A DNA stretch of 64,000 nt from Podospora pseudocomata (GCF_035222375.1 NC_085891.1:2976001-3040000); one strand, 5' to 3'. Shown: positions 8,777 through 19,865, counted from the stretch's first letter. A program made the numbers and translations. The notes: generated by a model not told the origin, from the sequence alone.

Positions 8777-11551
8777 ATGCAGCCCACCATGTCCCCGATT
8801 AACAACGGATCGTCGAGTTCCGAACCCTTCCCCCCCTTCAACAACGACCACCACTATGCCACCTCCGACGCCGACGAACTAGACCTCCTCGACGACACCG
8901 ACACAGCCGCCATCCTCGACAACGACCCCCTCTCCCACCACCACCACCACCAACAACAACATCAACAACAACAACCCCTCTCCTTCAAGCGCAAGCAGAA
9001 ACGAACGGGCATCTTCTCTCAACCAGCCAGGTTATTCAACGCCCTCACCGGCCGAGCAAACCCCCCAAGAAACAGCGCCGACATCCCCCCCCCACCACCA
9101 CCACCACCACCAATACAACCCCCCACCGGCGCAACAAGACTAGACTACATCCCCGGAAGTGGAGGCTCCAAATCAGACTCATTACCTACAGATTGGCTTG
9201 CCGAAGGGCCAGGAAGGAGGGTAGGATACGAAGACCTGACAGCCATCGATTGGATCTTCGAGTACACCAAAGAGCGCCAGCGACAGAGATCACTACTCTC
9301 ACGGACGACCTCTCTTGGGTTTCCTTTATTGGGGTTCTTACAACGGGTGTTGGATGCCTCACAAGTATGGGTTATTCTCATATTATCTGGCTTGGCGGTG
9401 GGGACTTTGACGGCGGGGATAGACGTCACGACGGATTGGCTGGGGGATATCAAGTATGGGTTTTGTTCGACGACGGATGGGGGGGCGTTTTACCTGAGTA
9501 AAACTGCTTGTTGTTATGGGTATGATGAGATTAGTAAATGTCAGGGGTGGAAGACGTGGGGGAATGCGCTGGGGGTGACGTCAAGGGGGGGTGTTTGGTT
9601 TGTGGAGTATGCGGTTTACTTGGTGTTGGCGGTGATGTTTGCGCTGTCGGCGAGTTTGTTGGTGAAGGAGTATGCTGTTTATGCTAAGCATTCTGGTATT
9701 CCTGAGATCAAGACGGTGCTGGGTGGGTTTATTATCAGGAGGTTTTTGGGGTTGTGGACGTTGATTACGAAGAGCTTGGGGTTGGTGTTAGCGGTGGCTT
9801 CGGGGATGTGGTTGGGGAAGGAGGGGCCGCTGGTGCATGTTGCTTGTTGCTGTGCGAACTTGTTTATCAAGTTGTTTCCGAGTATCAATAACAATGAGGG
9901 TATGTATGTTGGTCCGGGTTGTTGTTCGGTTGGGGGAAAGCTAACTTGGGACATAGCTCGAAAACGAGAGGTCTTGTCCGCTGCTGCGGCTTCGGGGATA
10001 TCGGTTGCTTTTGGGTCGCCCATCGGGGGTGTGCTCTTCAGTCTTGAGCAACTGTCGTACTATTTCCCCGACAAGACCATGTGGCAGAGCTTTGTGTGTG
10101 CCATGACAGCTGCCATGGTGTTGGAAGCTTTTGACCCGTTTCGATCGGGGAAGTTGGTCATGTACCAGGTAACCTACAGCTCGGTGTGGCACGGCTTTGA
10201 GCTTGTCCCGTTCGTCCTCCTCGGTCTTCTCGGGGGGGTGTATGGAGGGCTGTTCATCAAAGCAAACATGTGGGTTGCAAGATGGAGAAAGTCGGCAACC
10301 TGGCTTCCTGGCCCGGTCATCCAAGTAGTTGCCGTGGCGATTTTGACGGCTCTTCTCAACTACCCCAACAACTACATGCGAGCCCAGTGCTCCGATCTTG
10401 TCTCTAACCTCTTCTCCGAGTGCTCAAAGCTCACAGACGACCAATTCGGCCTCTGCAAAACAGGCGCCGCCTCAGCAGGCACAATCATCCTCCTCATCTT
10501 CGCCGCGGTCCTGGGCTTCTTCCTCGCGGCCATCACTTTTGGTCTTCAGATCCCCGCCGGTATCATCCTCCCCTCCATGGCCATCGGCGCCCTCGTCGGC
10601 CGCGCAATAGGCATCATCATGGAAATCTGGCAACACAACCACCCCAACTTTATCGCCTTTCGCTCCTGCGAACCGGACGTGCCGTGCATAACCCCCGGCA
10701 CCTACGCCATCATCGGTGCCGCCGCCGCCCTGGGCGGTGTCACTCGGATGACTGTGTCAATAGTAGTCATCATGTTTGAGCTCACCGGCGTCCTGACATA
10801 TGTCCTCCCCATCATGGTCGCGGTGATGATCTCAAAATGGGTAGGCGACGCGTTTTCCCGGAGGGGGATTTATGAATCCTGGATTCACTTCAACGAGTAC
10901 CCCTACCTCGACAACAGCGAGGAGATACCGATTCCTGACATCCCGGCAAGCCAAATCATGACTCGGATTGAGGATTTGGTTGTTCTGACTGCTACGGGGC
11001 ATACGATTGCTAGCTTGACGGCGGTGATGGAGCAGCATCCGTATCGTGGCTTTCCGGTTGTGTCGGACCCGAGGGATGCGATTTTGCTGGGGTATATTTC
11101 CAGGGCGGAGCTGGCGTATATTTTGCATGCGTCGACGCAGCCACCGAGGTTGTTACCCCCAGAGACGGAGGCGTTTTTTGCGCATCAGCCGTTGGCTGAT
11201 CCGAGGACTACGTTGGATTTGAGGCAGTGGATGGATCAGACGCCGCTTACGCTGCCTAGGGGGAGTAGGTTGCATTTGGCGGTGTCGTACTTTCAGAAGT
11301 TGGGGTTGAGGTATGTGATGTTTGTGGATAGGGGGGTGTTGCAGGGGTTGTTGACTAAGAAGGATGTTTGGTATGTGCTTAATGGGGCGGAGGAGACGAG
11401 GAGGACGGCGGGGAGGGGGGAACCGATGGGTGGCGGGGTGGCGAGGGAGGGGGGCGATGGGGAGAGGGAGGGGTTGTTGGGGGTTGGGAGGGGGGAGGAG
11501 GAGGTTGAGGTGGTTAGTCCGATTGGGGATGGGGGGAGTAATCTTTTGTGA
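8777..11551 (+). CDS. CLC-family voltage-gated chloride channel / Cl-/H+ exchanger
   Basis: Exons 8777-9899 and 9957-11551 give 905 aa. The N-terminus is acidic and carries His/Gln and Pro runs. The membrane core shows the CLC signatures: HSGIPEIK near residue 304, GKEGPLVH near 346 (with the gating glutamate), SGISVAFGSPIGG near 390 followed by LFSLEQLSYYF, and LQIPAGIILPSM. Two CBS domains follow, at about 700-760 and 800-860. The architecture is that of eukaryotic intracellular CLCs such as yeast Gef1, which act in Golgi/endosome/vacuole ion balance. The 57-nt intron keeps frame and lacks a stop; removing it restores the conserved NNNEARKREVLSAAAASG stretch. ATG 8777 (or 8789) is preferred over 8471 because conserved and codon-biased sequence begins there. 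C- and G-ending codon patches alternate along the gene. Confidence 0.93.
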   Translation: MQPTMSPINNGSSSSEPFPPFNNDHHYATSDADELDLLDDTDTAAILDNDPLSHHHHHQQQHQQQQPLSFKRKQKRTGIFSQPARLFNALTGRANPPRNSADIPPPPPPPPPIQPPTGATRLDYIPGSGGSKSDSLPTDWLAEGPGRRVGYEDLTAIDWIFEYTKERQRQRSLLSRTTSLGFPLLGFLQRVLDASQVWVILILSGLAVGTLTAGIDVTTDWLGDIKYGFCSTTDGGAFYLSKTACCYGYDEISKCQGWKTWGNALGVTSRGGVWFVEYAVYLVLAVMFALSASLLVKEYAVYAKHSGIPEIKTVLGGFIIRRFLGLWTLITKSLGLVLAVASGMWLGKEGPLVHVACCCANLFIKLFPSINNNEGMYVGPGCCSVGGKLTWDIARKREVLSAAAASGISVAFGSPIGGVLFSLEQLSYYFPDKTMWQSFVCAMTAAMVLEAFDPFRSGKLVMYQVTYSSVWHGFELVPFVLLGLLGGVYGGLFIKANMWVARWRKSATWLPGPVIQVVAVAILTALLNYPNNYMRAQCSDLVSNLFSECSKLTDDQFGLCKTGAASAGTIILLIFAAVLGFFLAAITFGLQIPAGIILPSMAIGALVGRAIGIIMEIWQHNHPNFIAFRSCEPDVPCITPGTYAIIGAAAALGGVTRMTVSIVVIMFELTGVLTYVLPIMVAVMISKWVGDAFSRRGIYESWIHFNEYPYLDNSEEIPIPDIPASQIMTRIEDLVVLTATGHTIASLTAVMEQHPYRGFPVVSDPRDAILLGYISRAELAYILHASTQPPRLLPPETEAFFAHQPLADPRTTLDLRQWMDQTPLTLPRGSRLHLAVSYFQKLGLRYVMFVDRGVLQGLLTKKDVWYVLNGAEETRRTAGRGEPMGGGVAREGGDGEREGLLGVGRGEEEVEVVSPIGDGGSNLL
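9900..9956 (+). other. Frame-keeping, stop-free intron in the CLC gene
   Basis: The donor is GTATGT and the acceptor ATAG; length is 57 nt with no in-frame stop. Splicing joins GAG-G to CT-CGA to give the family's EARKRE sequence. If retained it would add 19 residues (GMYVGPGCC... to ...TWDI) within the membrane core. Confidence 0.85.
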
Positions 11552-11991
11552 TAGGGGGGGGAAGGGGGAATGTGTAATGATATATGATAGATAGCGGGTG
11601 TTTTTGGGTATTTAAGGTTACAAAAGATGGTTTTAACGGTTATGTTGGTTTTTTTTTTCGGAACGTTGGTTATTGGTTGACTCTCGAATGGTATGCTCGT
11701 GTTGGAGAAAAGACTGGTGGTTGGGTTACCCCTTTTCTCCCCCCCTCCCCCTCCCCTTTAAGAAGAGATGAATGAGAAGTGTACAACCCTAACCCTTTTC
11801 CCTCCCAGTCGCACCTTTCTCAAGTGAATGAAGCTTTGAAGACACTCGAAAAATAGCGGGGCATATTTGTTCACTCCCTCACTTTGGATAACCCCTCCAC
11901 CTGTCACTCTGGACCTCTTACTCCCCATCTTGCCTGGTTTTCTCTTTCCTCGACATAGTCACTAGTAGAACAAGTAAAGACAGGTTTCAAC
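11552..11991. other. Intergenic, CLC 3' end to PIN4 promoter
   Basis: No gene is seen. The first part is G-rich and then T-rich, as expected of a 3' UTR. The region just before 11992 is a short pyrimidine-rich promoter. Confidence 0.45.
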
Positions 11992-12596
11992 ATGGGCAAA
12001 AAAGACAACAAATCCGGCGGAGGAGGAGGCAGCAAAGACGCCGGGAAGGGTGGGAAAGGTGGGAAGGGAAAGGGAGGTGGCGGTGATGACAGTGGAGGGA
12101 AGCAGCAAAAGGGCGCCCAGAGCATCAACGTTAGACATATTCTTGTAAGTTTCATTGTTTTCCTATTTCGGTCTTTACTGGTGTGGTGCTATCTACCAAC
12201 ACACCTACCTACCAAACAGTACTGCCTGTTGGACCACCAGAAACTAGACATATCATAACTCAAGAAGCTGACAGAATAACCAGTGCAACAAAATGGGCGA
12301 GGCAGAAAAAGCCATCGAGCGGCTCCAGAACGGTGAGAGCTTCAACACTGTCGCGATGGAGATGTCGCAGGATAAGGCCAGGTCCGGTATGTTCTCACTT
12401 TGAGGTGCCCAGCCAGTATGATAACTAATCAAGCTATACAGGAGGATCACTAGGCTGGAAAACAAAGGGGTCATTGCTGCCCGAGTTTGAAAAGGTGGCT
12501 TACGAACTACCCACCAGCACGACCAACAAGCCAAGCTGGGGGATGGCCAAGACGTCCGAGGGTTATCATGTCATCATGGTCGAGGGACGCAAGTAG
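11992..12596 (+). CDS. PIN4: Parvulin-type peptidyl-prolyl isomerase (PIN4/Par14)
   Basis: Three exons (11992-12144, 12284-12386, 12442-12596) encode 136 aa. A Gly/Lys-rich basic tail (residues 1-40, with GKGGKGGKGKGGGG) precedes one rotamase domain: VRHILCNKMGEAEKAIERL, then SFNTVAMEMSQDKARSGG, LGWKTKG and a final GYHVIMVEGRK. Size and layout match human Par14 (131 aa). No WW domain is present, so it is not a Pin1/Ess1 protein. Family knowledge suggests a role in the nucleus, including pre-ribosome association. Both introns are GT-AG; splice sites were set by the conserved RHILC and KARSGGSLGW joins. Confidence 0.93.
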
Positions 12597-12998
12597 TTTT
12601 TAACATCAACCAATCACATAGTCAGGAGTGGAACAAACAAAAGTTGGTTGACCGTCCCAGATCAAAAGGCTTTTGAATTTTTTGACTGTCTTGATTTTTG
12701 TCTCGTCCTCATTCTGAGGGAAGAAAAAGGAGGTAGCTTGCCCGAATTTCCCCAATTTGTCGTGTCCATCCGTTTGTGACCATAAATGCGCCCAGAGATT
12801 TGTTGCCCTTGCCCCCATCCACGGTCGTGGCTGTGAAAGAGGTGTTCCGAGTCTAATGCCGAATTCGTTTTGATACGCCGAAAAAACCCGTCCCAGGTAT
12901 GAAAACCCCCTTTCTCTCTTCCAGTTCAATCGTTGCAGTGAAGAACGACTAAAAGCTACCTCCCCCCACTCCCCTAAGCGGCGGTGGTGTCAAGAAAT
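12597..12998. other. Convergent 3' region, PIN4 / RPS12
   Basis: The flanking genes converge here. No open frame of note is seen; it should hold two 3' UTRs and terminators. Confidence 0.45.
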
Positions 12999-13628
12999 TT
13001 AAGCCTCAGACTGGAAGTAGTCGAGGAGGATGGAGCGCTCCTGCGACTCCTCACCCCAGTCCTTGACGACGACGCAAGAGCAGTTGACAACCTTGCGGGC
13101 GTTACCCTCACGGTCGAGGACGCCTGTGGAAGAGAGTCAGTATTGGTGGCGACACTATAAGATTGTAAAGGGTACTCACAGAGACCAGCCCACTCGCCCA
13201 ATTGCTTTCCATCGGGAACCTTGATCAGAGGGATCTTGTGCTCGGAGCAGAGGGCAATGACGAGCTTCTTGTAGGCCTCCTCCTCGCAGGACTCGTTGAG
13301 GACGCACATGTGGGCCTGGCGGCGGTCGAGGGCCTTGGAAGCCTCACGGAGACCGCGGGCGAGACCGTCGTGCATGAGGGAGAGCTTGAGAACACCCTTG
13401 AGAGCGTCAAGGACAGACATCTGGCCCTTGCTGGCCTCGGCCGAAACCTCGACCTCGACGTCGGCAACCTGCTGAGTCTCTTCTACGTCCGACTAGACAC
13501 ACGACTTTGTTAGCGGGGTGTCATCCTCGACGGCGGCGAGAAAAGAGCGGTGTCATTGTGTTTGGTGGTGTAGGTGATCGTCGACTTCAAGTCGTTGTCG
13601 TCGTTGGTGGGTGGACGGTACTCACCAT
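12999..13628 (-). CDS. RPS12: 40S ribosomal protein S12 (eS12)
   Basis: Three exons: 13628-13626 (the start codon alone), 13492-13180 and 13123-12999, giving 146 aa. The product starts [17 protein letters not shown] and contains [19 protein letters not shown] and [20 protein letters not shown]. It ends [19 protein letters not shown]...YFQSEA. It belongs to the L7Ae/eS12 family of the small subunit head. The first intron (13625-13493) follows directly after ATG, a layout found in some fungal ribosomal protein genes. The second junction T|GC forms the Cys of LCVLDREG. It is divergent from RPS22, with 706 bp between the two start codons. Confidence 0.96.
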
Positions 13629-14334
13629 CTTGATGATTTACTTTCCAAGTAAAGTGCCGGTGCGATCCTCGAAGAGTAAATTGGTAATGATCCTTTTATT
13701 CGTGTGTAGGTATCAGGAGGGAGGGGAGCTAGAACAGGCCGGTGGACAGAAATTCGAGAATAATGTGCGAGCCCCGAGCGCCCCACCCAATTGGCTGGAT
13801 CCATCAAAATTTTGGTGTGTGCTTCGCGAAAGCGGGGCGCTCTGCCAGAAGGGGATTGGCGAAATGTTGCTGCAGTAGGCATTAGGGCAAAGTTTCGAGG
13901 AGCACGGGCCACCACCACGACCCACAAGCTAGGCGACGACAAATTTCTCTGGGGTTGTTGCTTCTGCCAGGCCTTGTTGAAAAGTCGACGCCCGCCCACC
14001 GACCTTCTCCGCGACCACTATCCGTCAATCACCAACGAGGTATGTATATTCATCCCGCTCTCGGGACATGACTCAACAGCAGGACGACGCCTTTCGCACA
14101 GGCTGAGGAGGGCAATCATGGAGGCCCGTGTTGGCAAAACGCGGGTCGACGACATGATACGCTCCTCCTCGTCAGCAGCTGGCGGGCAGAACCCTCTTGA
14201 AGAATCATCAACGAGGGCACTCTTCCACCCAGTCGAGCCTCGACCGAAAGGCTAACACAAACCTCGAACCTCTGGCAGATACCTCATTTCCACATCTCCG
14301 ATTTGAGAATCTCCGTCTCCTCAACACCGCCAAA
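13629..14334. promoter_or_regulatory. Bidirectional promoter of RPS12 and RPS22
   Basis: The 706-bp stretch separates two divergent small-subunit ribosomal protein genes, so it should contain both promoters and 5' UTRs. I do not recognise a defined Rap1, Fhl1 or Tbf1 site. The last 40 bases before RPS22 are pyrimidine-rich. Confidence 0.6.
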
Positions 14335-15021
14335 ATGGTCCGCACTTCCGTCCTCCACGATGCCCTCAACAGCATCAACAACGCCGAGAAGGCCGGCAAG
14401 CGCCAAGTCTTGATCCGCCCTTCCTCCAAGGTCATCGTCAAGTTCCTCCAGGTCATGCAGAAGCACGGTATGTGGTTGTCAGATGGGAAATCATTGGGCC
14501 TCCGAAACGACAAGATCCTCGCGACGATTTCCCTTGCACAAACTTCGGCATGATAACTAGGCGACTGTCTCAATCTGCTCCACGACTTAGCCCTTTAAGT
14601 TGCCGATAAATTATACACCACGCGGGGATCTTACACGTTATCGGAGTTGCCAATGATGACCCAATGTTTAAATCTTCGCGACATTTTCTTCTGACATTCT
14701 TTCCTAGGCTACATTGGCGAGTTCGAGGAGATCGATGACCACCGCTCCGGCAAGATCGTTGTCCAGCTCAACGGCCGGTATGTTTTTGTCTGTCTGACCT
14801 GACTTGAAGAGCACAAATTAACCATTCCCAGCCTCAACAAGTGCGGTGTCATCTCCCCCCGTTACAACGTCCGCCTCTCTGAGCTCGAGAAGTGGGTTGT
14901 CAAGCTCCTTCCCGCCCGTCAGTTCGGCTACGTCATCCTCACCACCTCGGCCGGTATCATGGACCAGGAGGAGGCCCGTCGCCGCCACGTCTCTGGCAAG
15001 ATCATTGGCTTCTTCTACTAG
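14335..15021 (+). CDS. RPS22: 40S ribosomal protein S22/S15a (uS8)
   Basis: Three exons (14335-14467, 14708-14777, 14832-15021) encode 130 aa, the standard size. The protein begins [19 protein letters not shown] and includes [52 protein letters not shown] and the end SGKIIGFFY. It is the uS8 rRNA-binding protein of the 40S platform. Intron 1 is long for this genome (240 nt), as is common in ribosomal protein genes. Codons are C-ending throughout, consistent with high expression. Confidence 0.97.
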
Positions 15022-15843
15022 ACAAGCAACCACAAAGGCAATGAAAATCTGACTACCAAGAGCGATGGCATATTTTGGGCGTTGTGACTGATACCCCTGT
15101 TTCATTGGGAGTTCTGATCTGGAAAATGGTTAGATCTTTCAGACGGCACTGGTTGCGCATGGAGGATTCAGATATGAGCAATACCTGAAATCGTGTCTCC
15201 ATTTGGGACCCCAGCATTTTGAGCGTGACACTGGTGTATCTGCAACGTGTGATGGCAATGTCTTGTGATATGTTTGTAAGACTGGACATCCACTCCCGTA
15301 GGGCCGGCTCTATGTTGAGGAAGTCATTCGTACAATTCTATCCATGTCGTTGATAGACACGAGGCAGACCACGATAGGGGTTCAGGCTACAGGCGTGGCC
15401 TAGCCCCTTGGGGAAGCTCGATGGAAGCTTGGCAAGGCGACTTCACGGCTTTGGCCCCACCTTTAAACCAACGCGACATGCGTCAGTGGTTGTTAATTTT
15501 GGGGGGATGGATCCAGTGCCAACGCTTCGCATCAACTTTGTCCAGGTCTCTCCTTTTTTCCCCTTTTGAATCTATCAAACCTGTCTTGCCACCGATGCGA
15601 ACCGAAGCGGGATTACCACCGCCCGCGACGACGACGACGACGACCAGAGACGAAGAACAGCGCGCTCACTGACGAGAACGACCTATCTATTGTACATAAC
15701 ATATGCGACTCGGACATCTTGTATGAGACCGACATTTTGATACCTCGATGAACACGCTCTACTCCGACAACAACCGCTACTTGGCAAGGAAACGGCCCTC
15801 GGAGATCTAAACCGCCGGGCGACGCACCCCGGCCGCGGTCACG
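15022..15843. other. Intergenic, RPS22 3' end and GT90 upstream region
   Basis: No supported gene. A short (ACG)n-like run lies near 15630. Confidence 0.45.
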
Positions 15844-17637
15844 ATGCGCAACAGGCAGATTGGCGTCCTGGGGGCGTTTCTGTTCTTGGTGTTTTGTGTT
15901 TATTCTCTGTCAAGAAGCCCAGGGGGTTTACCCCGGCCCCGTTCACCGCAAAAGGAACCGGAGGACAAGCCGCCTGAACCACCCAGGATAGCAATCCCCA
16001 TCACCTGGACCGACGACTCCAACACAAAAGACACCAAACCCGCCCCTGCCCCAGAGGGGTCGCATCCGATATGGTACCTGACCAACCAAGCAGAGAAGGA
16101 GTTTGAAGCTGTGAAAGGGAGGCAGAGCAGAACTTTGGGAGAAGCGGTGGGGGAGTATAAACGCCGGTACGGGATACCGCCCCCCCCAAACTTTGACAAG
16201 TGGTGGGATTTTGCAACGGAGAGGGGGGTGGTGCTGGTTGATGAGTTTGATACCGTCATGGAGTTAGTCACGCCATTCTGGGGGCTGAAGCCGGCGACGA
16301 CGAGGAGGAGGGCGAGGGAGGTGATCGGGTTTGATGATTCGCTTATGGGGGTGCAGATCAGGAAGGGGAATGTCACTAGTATTTTCAAGGCTAGGACGGC
16401 AGAGTGGCATCAGAGGGGTGTGCTGGGGATGCTGGAGAAGTTTGTGGGTTGGTTGCCGGATATGGACTTGGCGTTTAATGTCAATGATGAGAGTAGAGTT
16501 GTGGTGCCGTTTGAGGATCTGGAGAGGCTGGTGAAGGTGGGGTTGGGGGTTAACATGGCGAAACTAAAGCGGGAAAAGGAGCCGAGGAATGGGTGGACTG
16601 ATGTGGGAAAAGTGGAAGGGTTGGACTACGAGGGACGGTTTGATGAGGGGAAGCTGACGAGGTTTAACACTTTTGCTCATCAGCCTACTTGGACGCACTC
16701 GAGGATCTCGTGCCCGCCTGGGAGCCCGGCGAGGATATTGGAGGAGGGGGAGCAGTTTGATGATCGGGGGAGGTACTCGATGGGGGAGCTGGGGTTTGTG
16801 ACGAACTGGACTGCGATGGCAGATATATGTCTTACGCCTTCGCTCCAGTCGACGTTTGGGTTTTTTGACAGACCGAACGCGTATTCTGTCGTTCATGATC
16901 TTGTTCCGGTTTTTTCGCCGAGCAAGATTTCGAGCTATCAGGATCTGATCTTTCCTTCTCCGTGGTATTACTCGGGGAAAGTCCCGTACGACCCGAAGAA
17001 GGATCCGGACTGGGAAGAGAAGATGAACCGGTTGTACTGGCGTGGCTCGACGACGGGGGGTTTCTCGCGCAATGGAGGCTGGAGGAGGCAGCACAGGCAG
17101 AGGGTGGTGAAGAAGTTCAATGCGGTGGACAAGGCTAATGTTCTTACCAATGTGGGCAGTTCTACCTCGCCTAACTGGACGGTTGCTTCTGTTCCCCGGG
17201 GGGACTACAAGTCTTTGTTGGATGTTTATTTCAGCCACATTGGGCAGTGCGACCCGGGCGATTGTGCCGCGCAGAAAGAATTCTTTGAGGTTAAAGAGTA
17301 TGCCAAGCAGGAAGACGCGCTCAAGTACAAGCATGTGCTTGACATGGACGGGAATGCCTTTTCGGGGAGATTTCACGCGTTTTTGAAGAGCAAGAGCTTG
17401 GTTTTCAAGTTTGCCATCTTCAAGGAGTGGCATTATGAGTGGTTGAGGCCGTGGGCGCACTATGTGCCCATGAGCCTCAAGGGGGAGGAGTGGCTGGAGC
17501 TGGTGAGGTATTTCGGGGAGGAGGGGGAGGGAAAACGAGAGGGGGAGAGGGTGGCGATGCAGGGGAGGGAGTGGGCGGGCAAGGTTTTGAGGGGGGAGGA
17601 CATGGAGGTTTGGTTTTTTAGGTTGTTGTTGGAGTGA
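15844..17637 (+). CDS. GT90 (CAP10-like) glycosyltransferase, type II membrane protein
   Basis: Single exon, 597 aa. Residues about 7-23 (IGVLGAFLFLVFCVYSL) form a signal anchor after a short basic tail, typical of Golgi type II enzymes. A Pro-rich stem follows. The second half carries GT90/CAP10 features: FGFFDRPNAYS near 337, RLYWRGSTTGG near 396, KYKHVLDMDGNAFSGRFHAF near 495-510, then FKEWHYEWLRPWAHYVP. The family includes Cryptococcus capsule xylosyltransferases (Cap10/Cxt1) and animal POGLUTs. The sugar donor and acceptor of this enzyme cannot be told from sequence. ATG 15844 starts the anchor. G-ending codons dominate after about 16200. Confidence 0.88.
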   Translation: MRNRQIGVLGAFLFLVFCVYSLSRSPGGLPRPRSPQKEPEDKPPEPPRIAIPITWTDDSNTKDTKPAPAPEGSHPIWYLTNQAEKEFEAVKGRQSRTLGEAVGEYKRRYGIPPPPNFDKWWDFATERGVVLVDEFDTVMELVTPFWGLKPATTRRRAREVIGFDDSLMGVQIRKGNVTSIFKARTAEWHQRGVLGMLEKFVGWLPDMDLAFNVNDESRVVVPFEDLERLVKVGLGVNMAKLKREKEPRNGWTDVGKVEGLDYEGRFDEGKLTRFNTFAHQPTWTHSRISCPPGSPARILEEGEQFDDRGRYSMGELGFVTNWTAMADICLTPSLQSTFGFFDRPNAYSVVHDLVPVFSPSKISSYQDLIFPSPWYYSGKVPYDPKKDPDWEEKMNRLYWRGSTTGGFSRNGGWRRQHRQRVVKKFNAVDKANVLTNVGSSTSPNWTVASVPRGDYKSLLDVYFSHIGQCDPGDCAAQKEFFEVKEYAKQEDALKYKHVLDMDGNAFSGRFHAFLKSKSLVFKFAIFKEWHYEWLRPWAHYVPMSLKGEEWLELVRYFGEEGEGKREGERVAMQGREWAGKVLRGEDMEVWFFRLLLE

Positions 17638-18328
17638 GTTTTCCCTGTCCTGGATCATGTGTGATGATGGTTTGATGCTGACATGTGAGAAAAAAAAATA
17701 GGTATGGGAGGGTGGTGGATGATGATAGGGAGAGGATCGGGTTTGATATGTGAAAAACTATGTGTTCTTTTACATTTCAAAAACAGGAGTGAGTATATAA
17801 GGGGTCAAGGGTTAACAGCAAAAACAGTCGACATTATAACGGGTTGGATAATGGCGGATGGGAAACAAAGCAATGTCTACAGCAGTGGTGGTGGGCGGGT
17901 AAGTTATGAATTATAATAATATGTATAACATGTACACAATCAAGGTACCGGGGATGCGTAGATTTCAGGACAGGTATAGAACACAGACACTCAAACATAT
18001 CAAAGATCACAAATGCAACACAATCTGAATCATCTTGCTTCCGTTTTACCTGCTTTGCACTTGAAAACAACAAGGGTTGTGCTATCAACAATGAAGATCA
18101 ATCACCAACGCAGGTCTGGTTCAACCGTTCCACGAGGTGTGTTAGCCACTTCAAACAAACTTTCAGAGGCCCCAATCATCAAAATAAACACGCAAAGATT
18201 TGACCGAAAAGGTGTCAATAAATCTATTAACCCATACATCTCTCTCGCTGCTTGATTAACATACCACACATCAACCCTCAATAACGCGCCAAAGCCCCGA
18301 GCCTAAAAAAGCCACTTTTTCTTCCAAC
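17638..18328. other. Convergent intergenic region, GT90 / PAF1
   Basis: Gene 3' ends face each other here. It is AT-richer than the coding sequence. No gene or repeat is supported. Confidence 0.5.
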
Positions 18329-19865
18329 TCAATCCTCATCCCCCTCAGCATCCTCCTCCCCCCCAGACACCTCTCTCCTCTCCCCACCATATCCCTCCTC
18401 ACTCCCCACACTCCCCCTCCTCTCCTGCTCCCTTCCCCCATCTTGTTCCTCCTCTTCCTCCTCCTCATCCTCCCCCCCAAAGTACCCAACAGGCATGCTC
18501 TTAAACCTCTCCAACTCCTGCCTCAACTCCTCACTCGGCTCCCCAACCGTAACCTCCAGCTCCCCCACCCTCGCCTCCTCCTCCTCACCCTGCGGCAGCA
18601 CCCCAATCGTCCTCGCAATATTCTTCGTCCTCTGGTTCCGAATCGTGGTCCTCTGCATGACAGGGTAGTAATAAACCCCCTTCTGCGCACTATCATCCCT
18701 CCGTCCCTTGCTCCCCGTCTCATCATTCCGATACGCAAGGATAACCTCCTCCGCATACTTCGTATGGTGATCCATCTCCTTCTCCGTAGCCGTCTCATAC
18801 GCCCTGACCCTCGGAAACTTGAAAACACCCCTACCCTCGCCATCAGTAGCGGTATACAACGACTCCTTCTCCTTATCCGGGTTGTCCACATCGAATTTCT
18901 CCCGGAACCTCTCCCCCGTCTTGCCATCCTGCGGTAGGTAAAAGTCGTAGTTCATCATCTGCAACGGCTTGGGGGTGTGATCCGGATCGCGAGCCCAAGC
19001 CTCATACGCCTGCTGGTAGGCCTCGTCCTCGGCCTGGGAGCGGGTGATGGGCTTGAGGATACCAGACAGCATGCGGGTGTCGTACTTGTCCGTTGCAGTG
19101 ACGGGGTTGGTCTGGAACTTGACCGTGACGTAGGCGCCAGAGTCGGGAAAGGCTTCCAGGTCGGGCAGGAGGGGGAACGACTCGACAATGGTACAGTTGG
19201 TGCGTTTGGAGGGGTGCTTGACTTTGGTCCTGTCCGCCAGGCCGACGGCCGCGGCTTCGAATGATTTCTCGATGCGCCGCTTGATCCAGGCTGGTGTTCC
19301 CCTGTCTGGCTCTGGGGAGGCCTTGCGCTTGATGGGGCGCTTGGGAGCGGCGTTGCCGGCCGAGGGTCGAAGGAAGGGGTCGGCTTTGGGGCGGGAGACG
19401 GTGGTGGGAGTGTTGGAGATGTATTCCGTCCGGCGGAGGAAGGACACGCCCTGGTTCTGGGACTTGGGCTTGCCTAGGCTGCCGAGGGGACGGAGGAGGG
19501 CTCTGTCGTGGGGATGGATCGGGGGAGGTTCGGAGGGGGCTTGGATTGCTGGTTGCTGAAAGTCAGTTACGTTACAAACGACTCGAAAATGGGAAATCGA
19601 GACAAGACGCACAGCTCTCATCGCCATCAAAAACACCCGGCATCCCCACCAGATCGAGCGGCATTCCGAGTTCGCCATCGGCCTCGATGTTCAATGGCTG
19701 AATGCGGGCGAGATGGGACGCGAAGTTGGGGTTGGTGTACTGGCCGCTAGCTAGACCAACGCTGGGGATGTTCAGCAGCTTCGGCGGGATGGGAGGTGGA
19801 GGGAGGGCATTGGAGTATCGGATTCTCGCAATGTAATCCTGCGAGTACTTTTCTGGTCGCGACAT
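18329..19865 (-). CDS. PAF1: RNA polymerase II-associated Paf1 complex subunit Paf1
   Basis: Two exons (19865-19613 and 19548-18329) give 490 aa. The start MSRPEKYSQDYIARIRYSN followed by LPPPPIPPKLLNIP is the Paf1 N-terminal signature, needed for Paf1 complex assembly. Further conserved parts are HPHDRALLRPLG, FLRRTEYIS and FPLLPDLEAFPD, then MNYDFYLPQ and YYYPVMQRTTIRNQR. The C-terminus is an acidic tail with long Glu runs. The complex acts in RNA polymerase II elongation and histone H2B ubiquitylation. The junction GAG AGC T|CA was chosen because the nearer AG breaks the frame. A (GA)n tract lies about 30 bases upstream of the ATG. Confidence 0.94.

Noticed and set aside
16564-17658. 364-codon minus frame opposite the GT90 gene
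   Set aside because: Antisense shadow (Pro/Arg/Leu-rich) of a well-supported enzyme gene.
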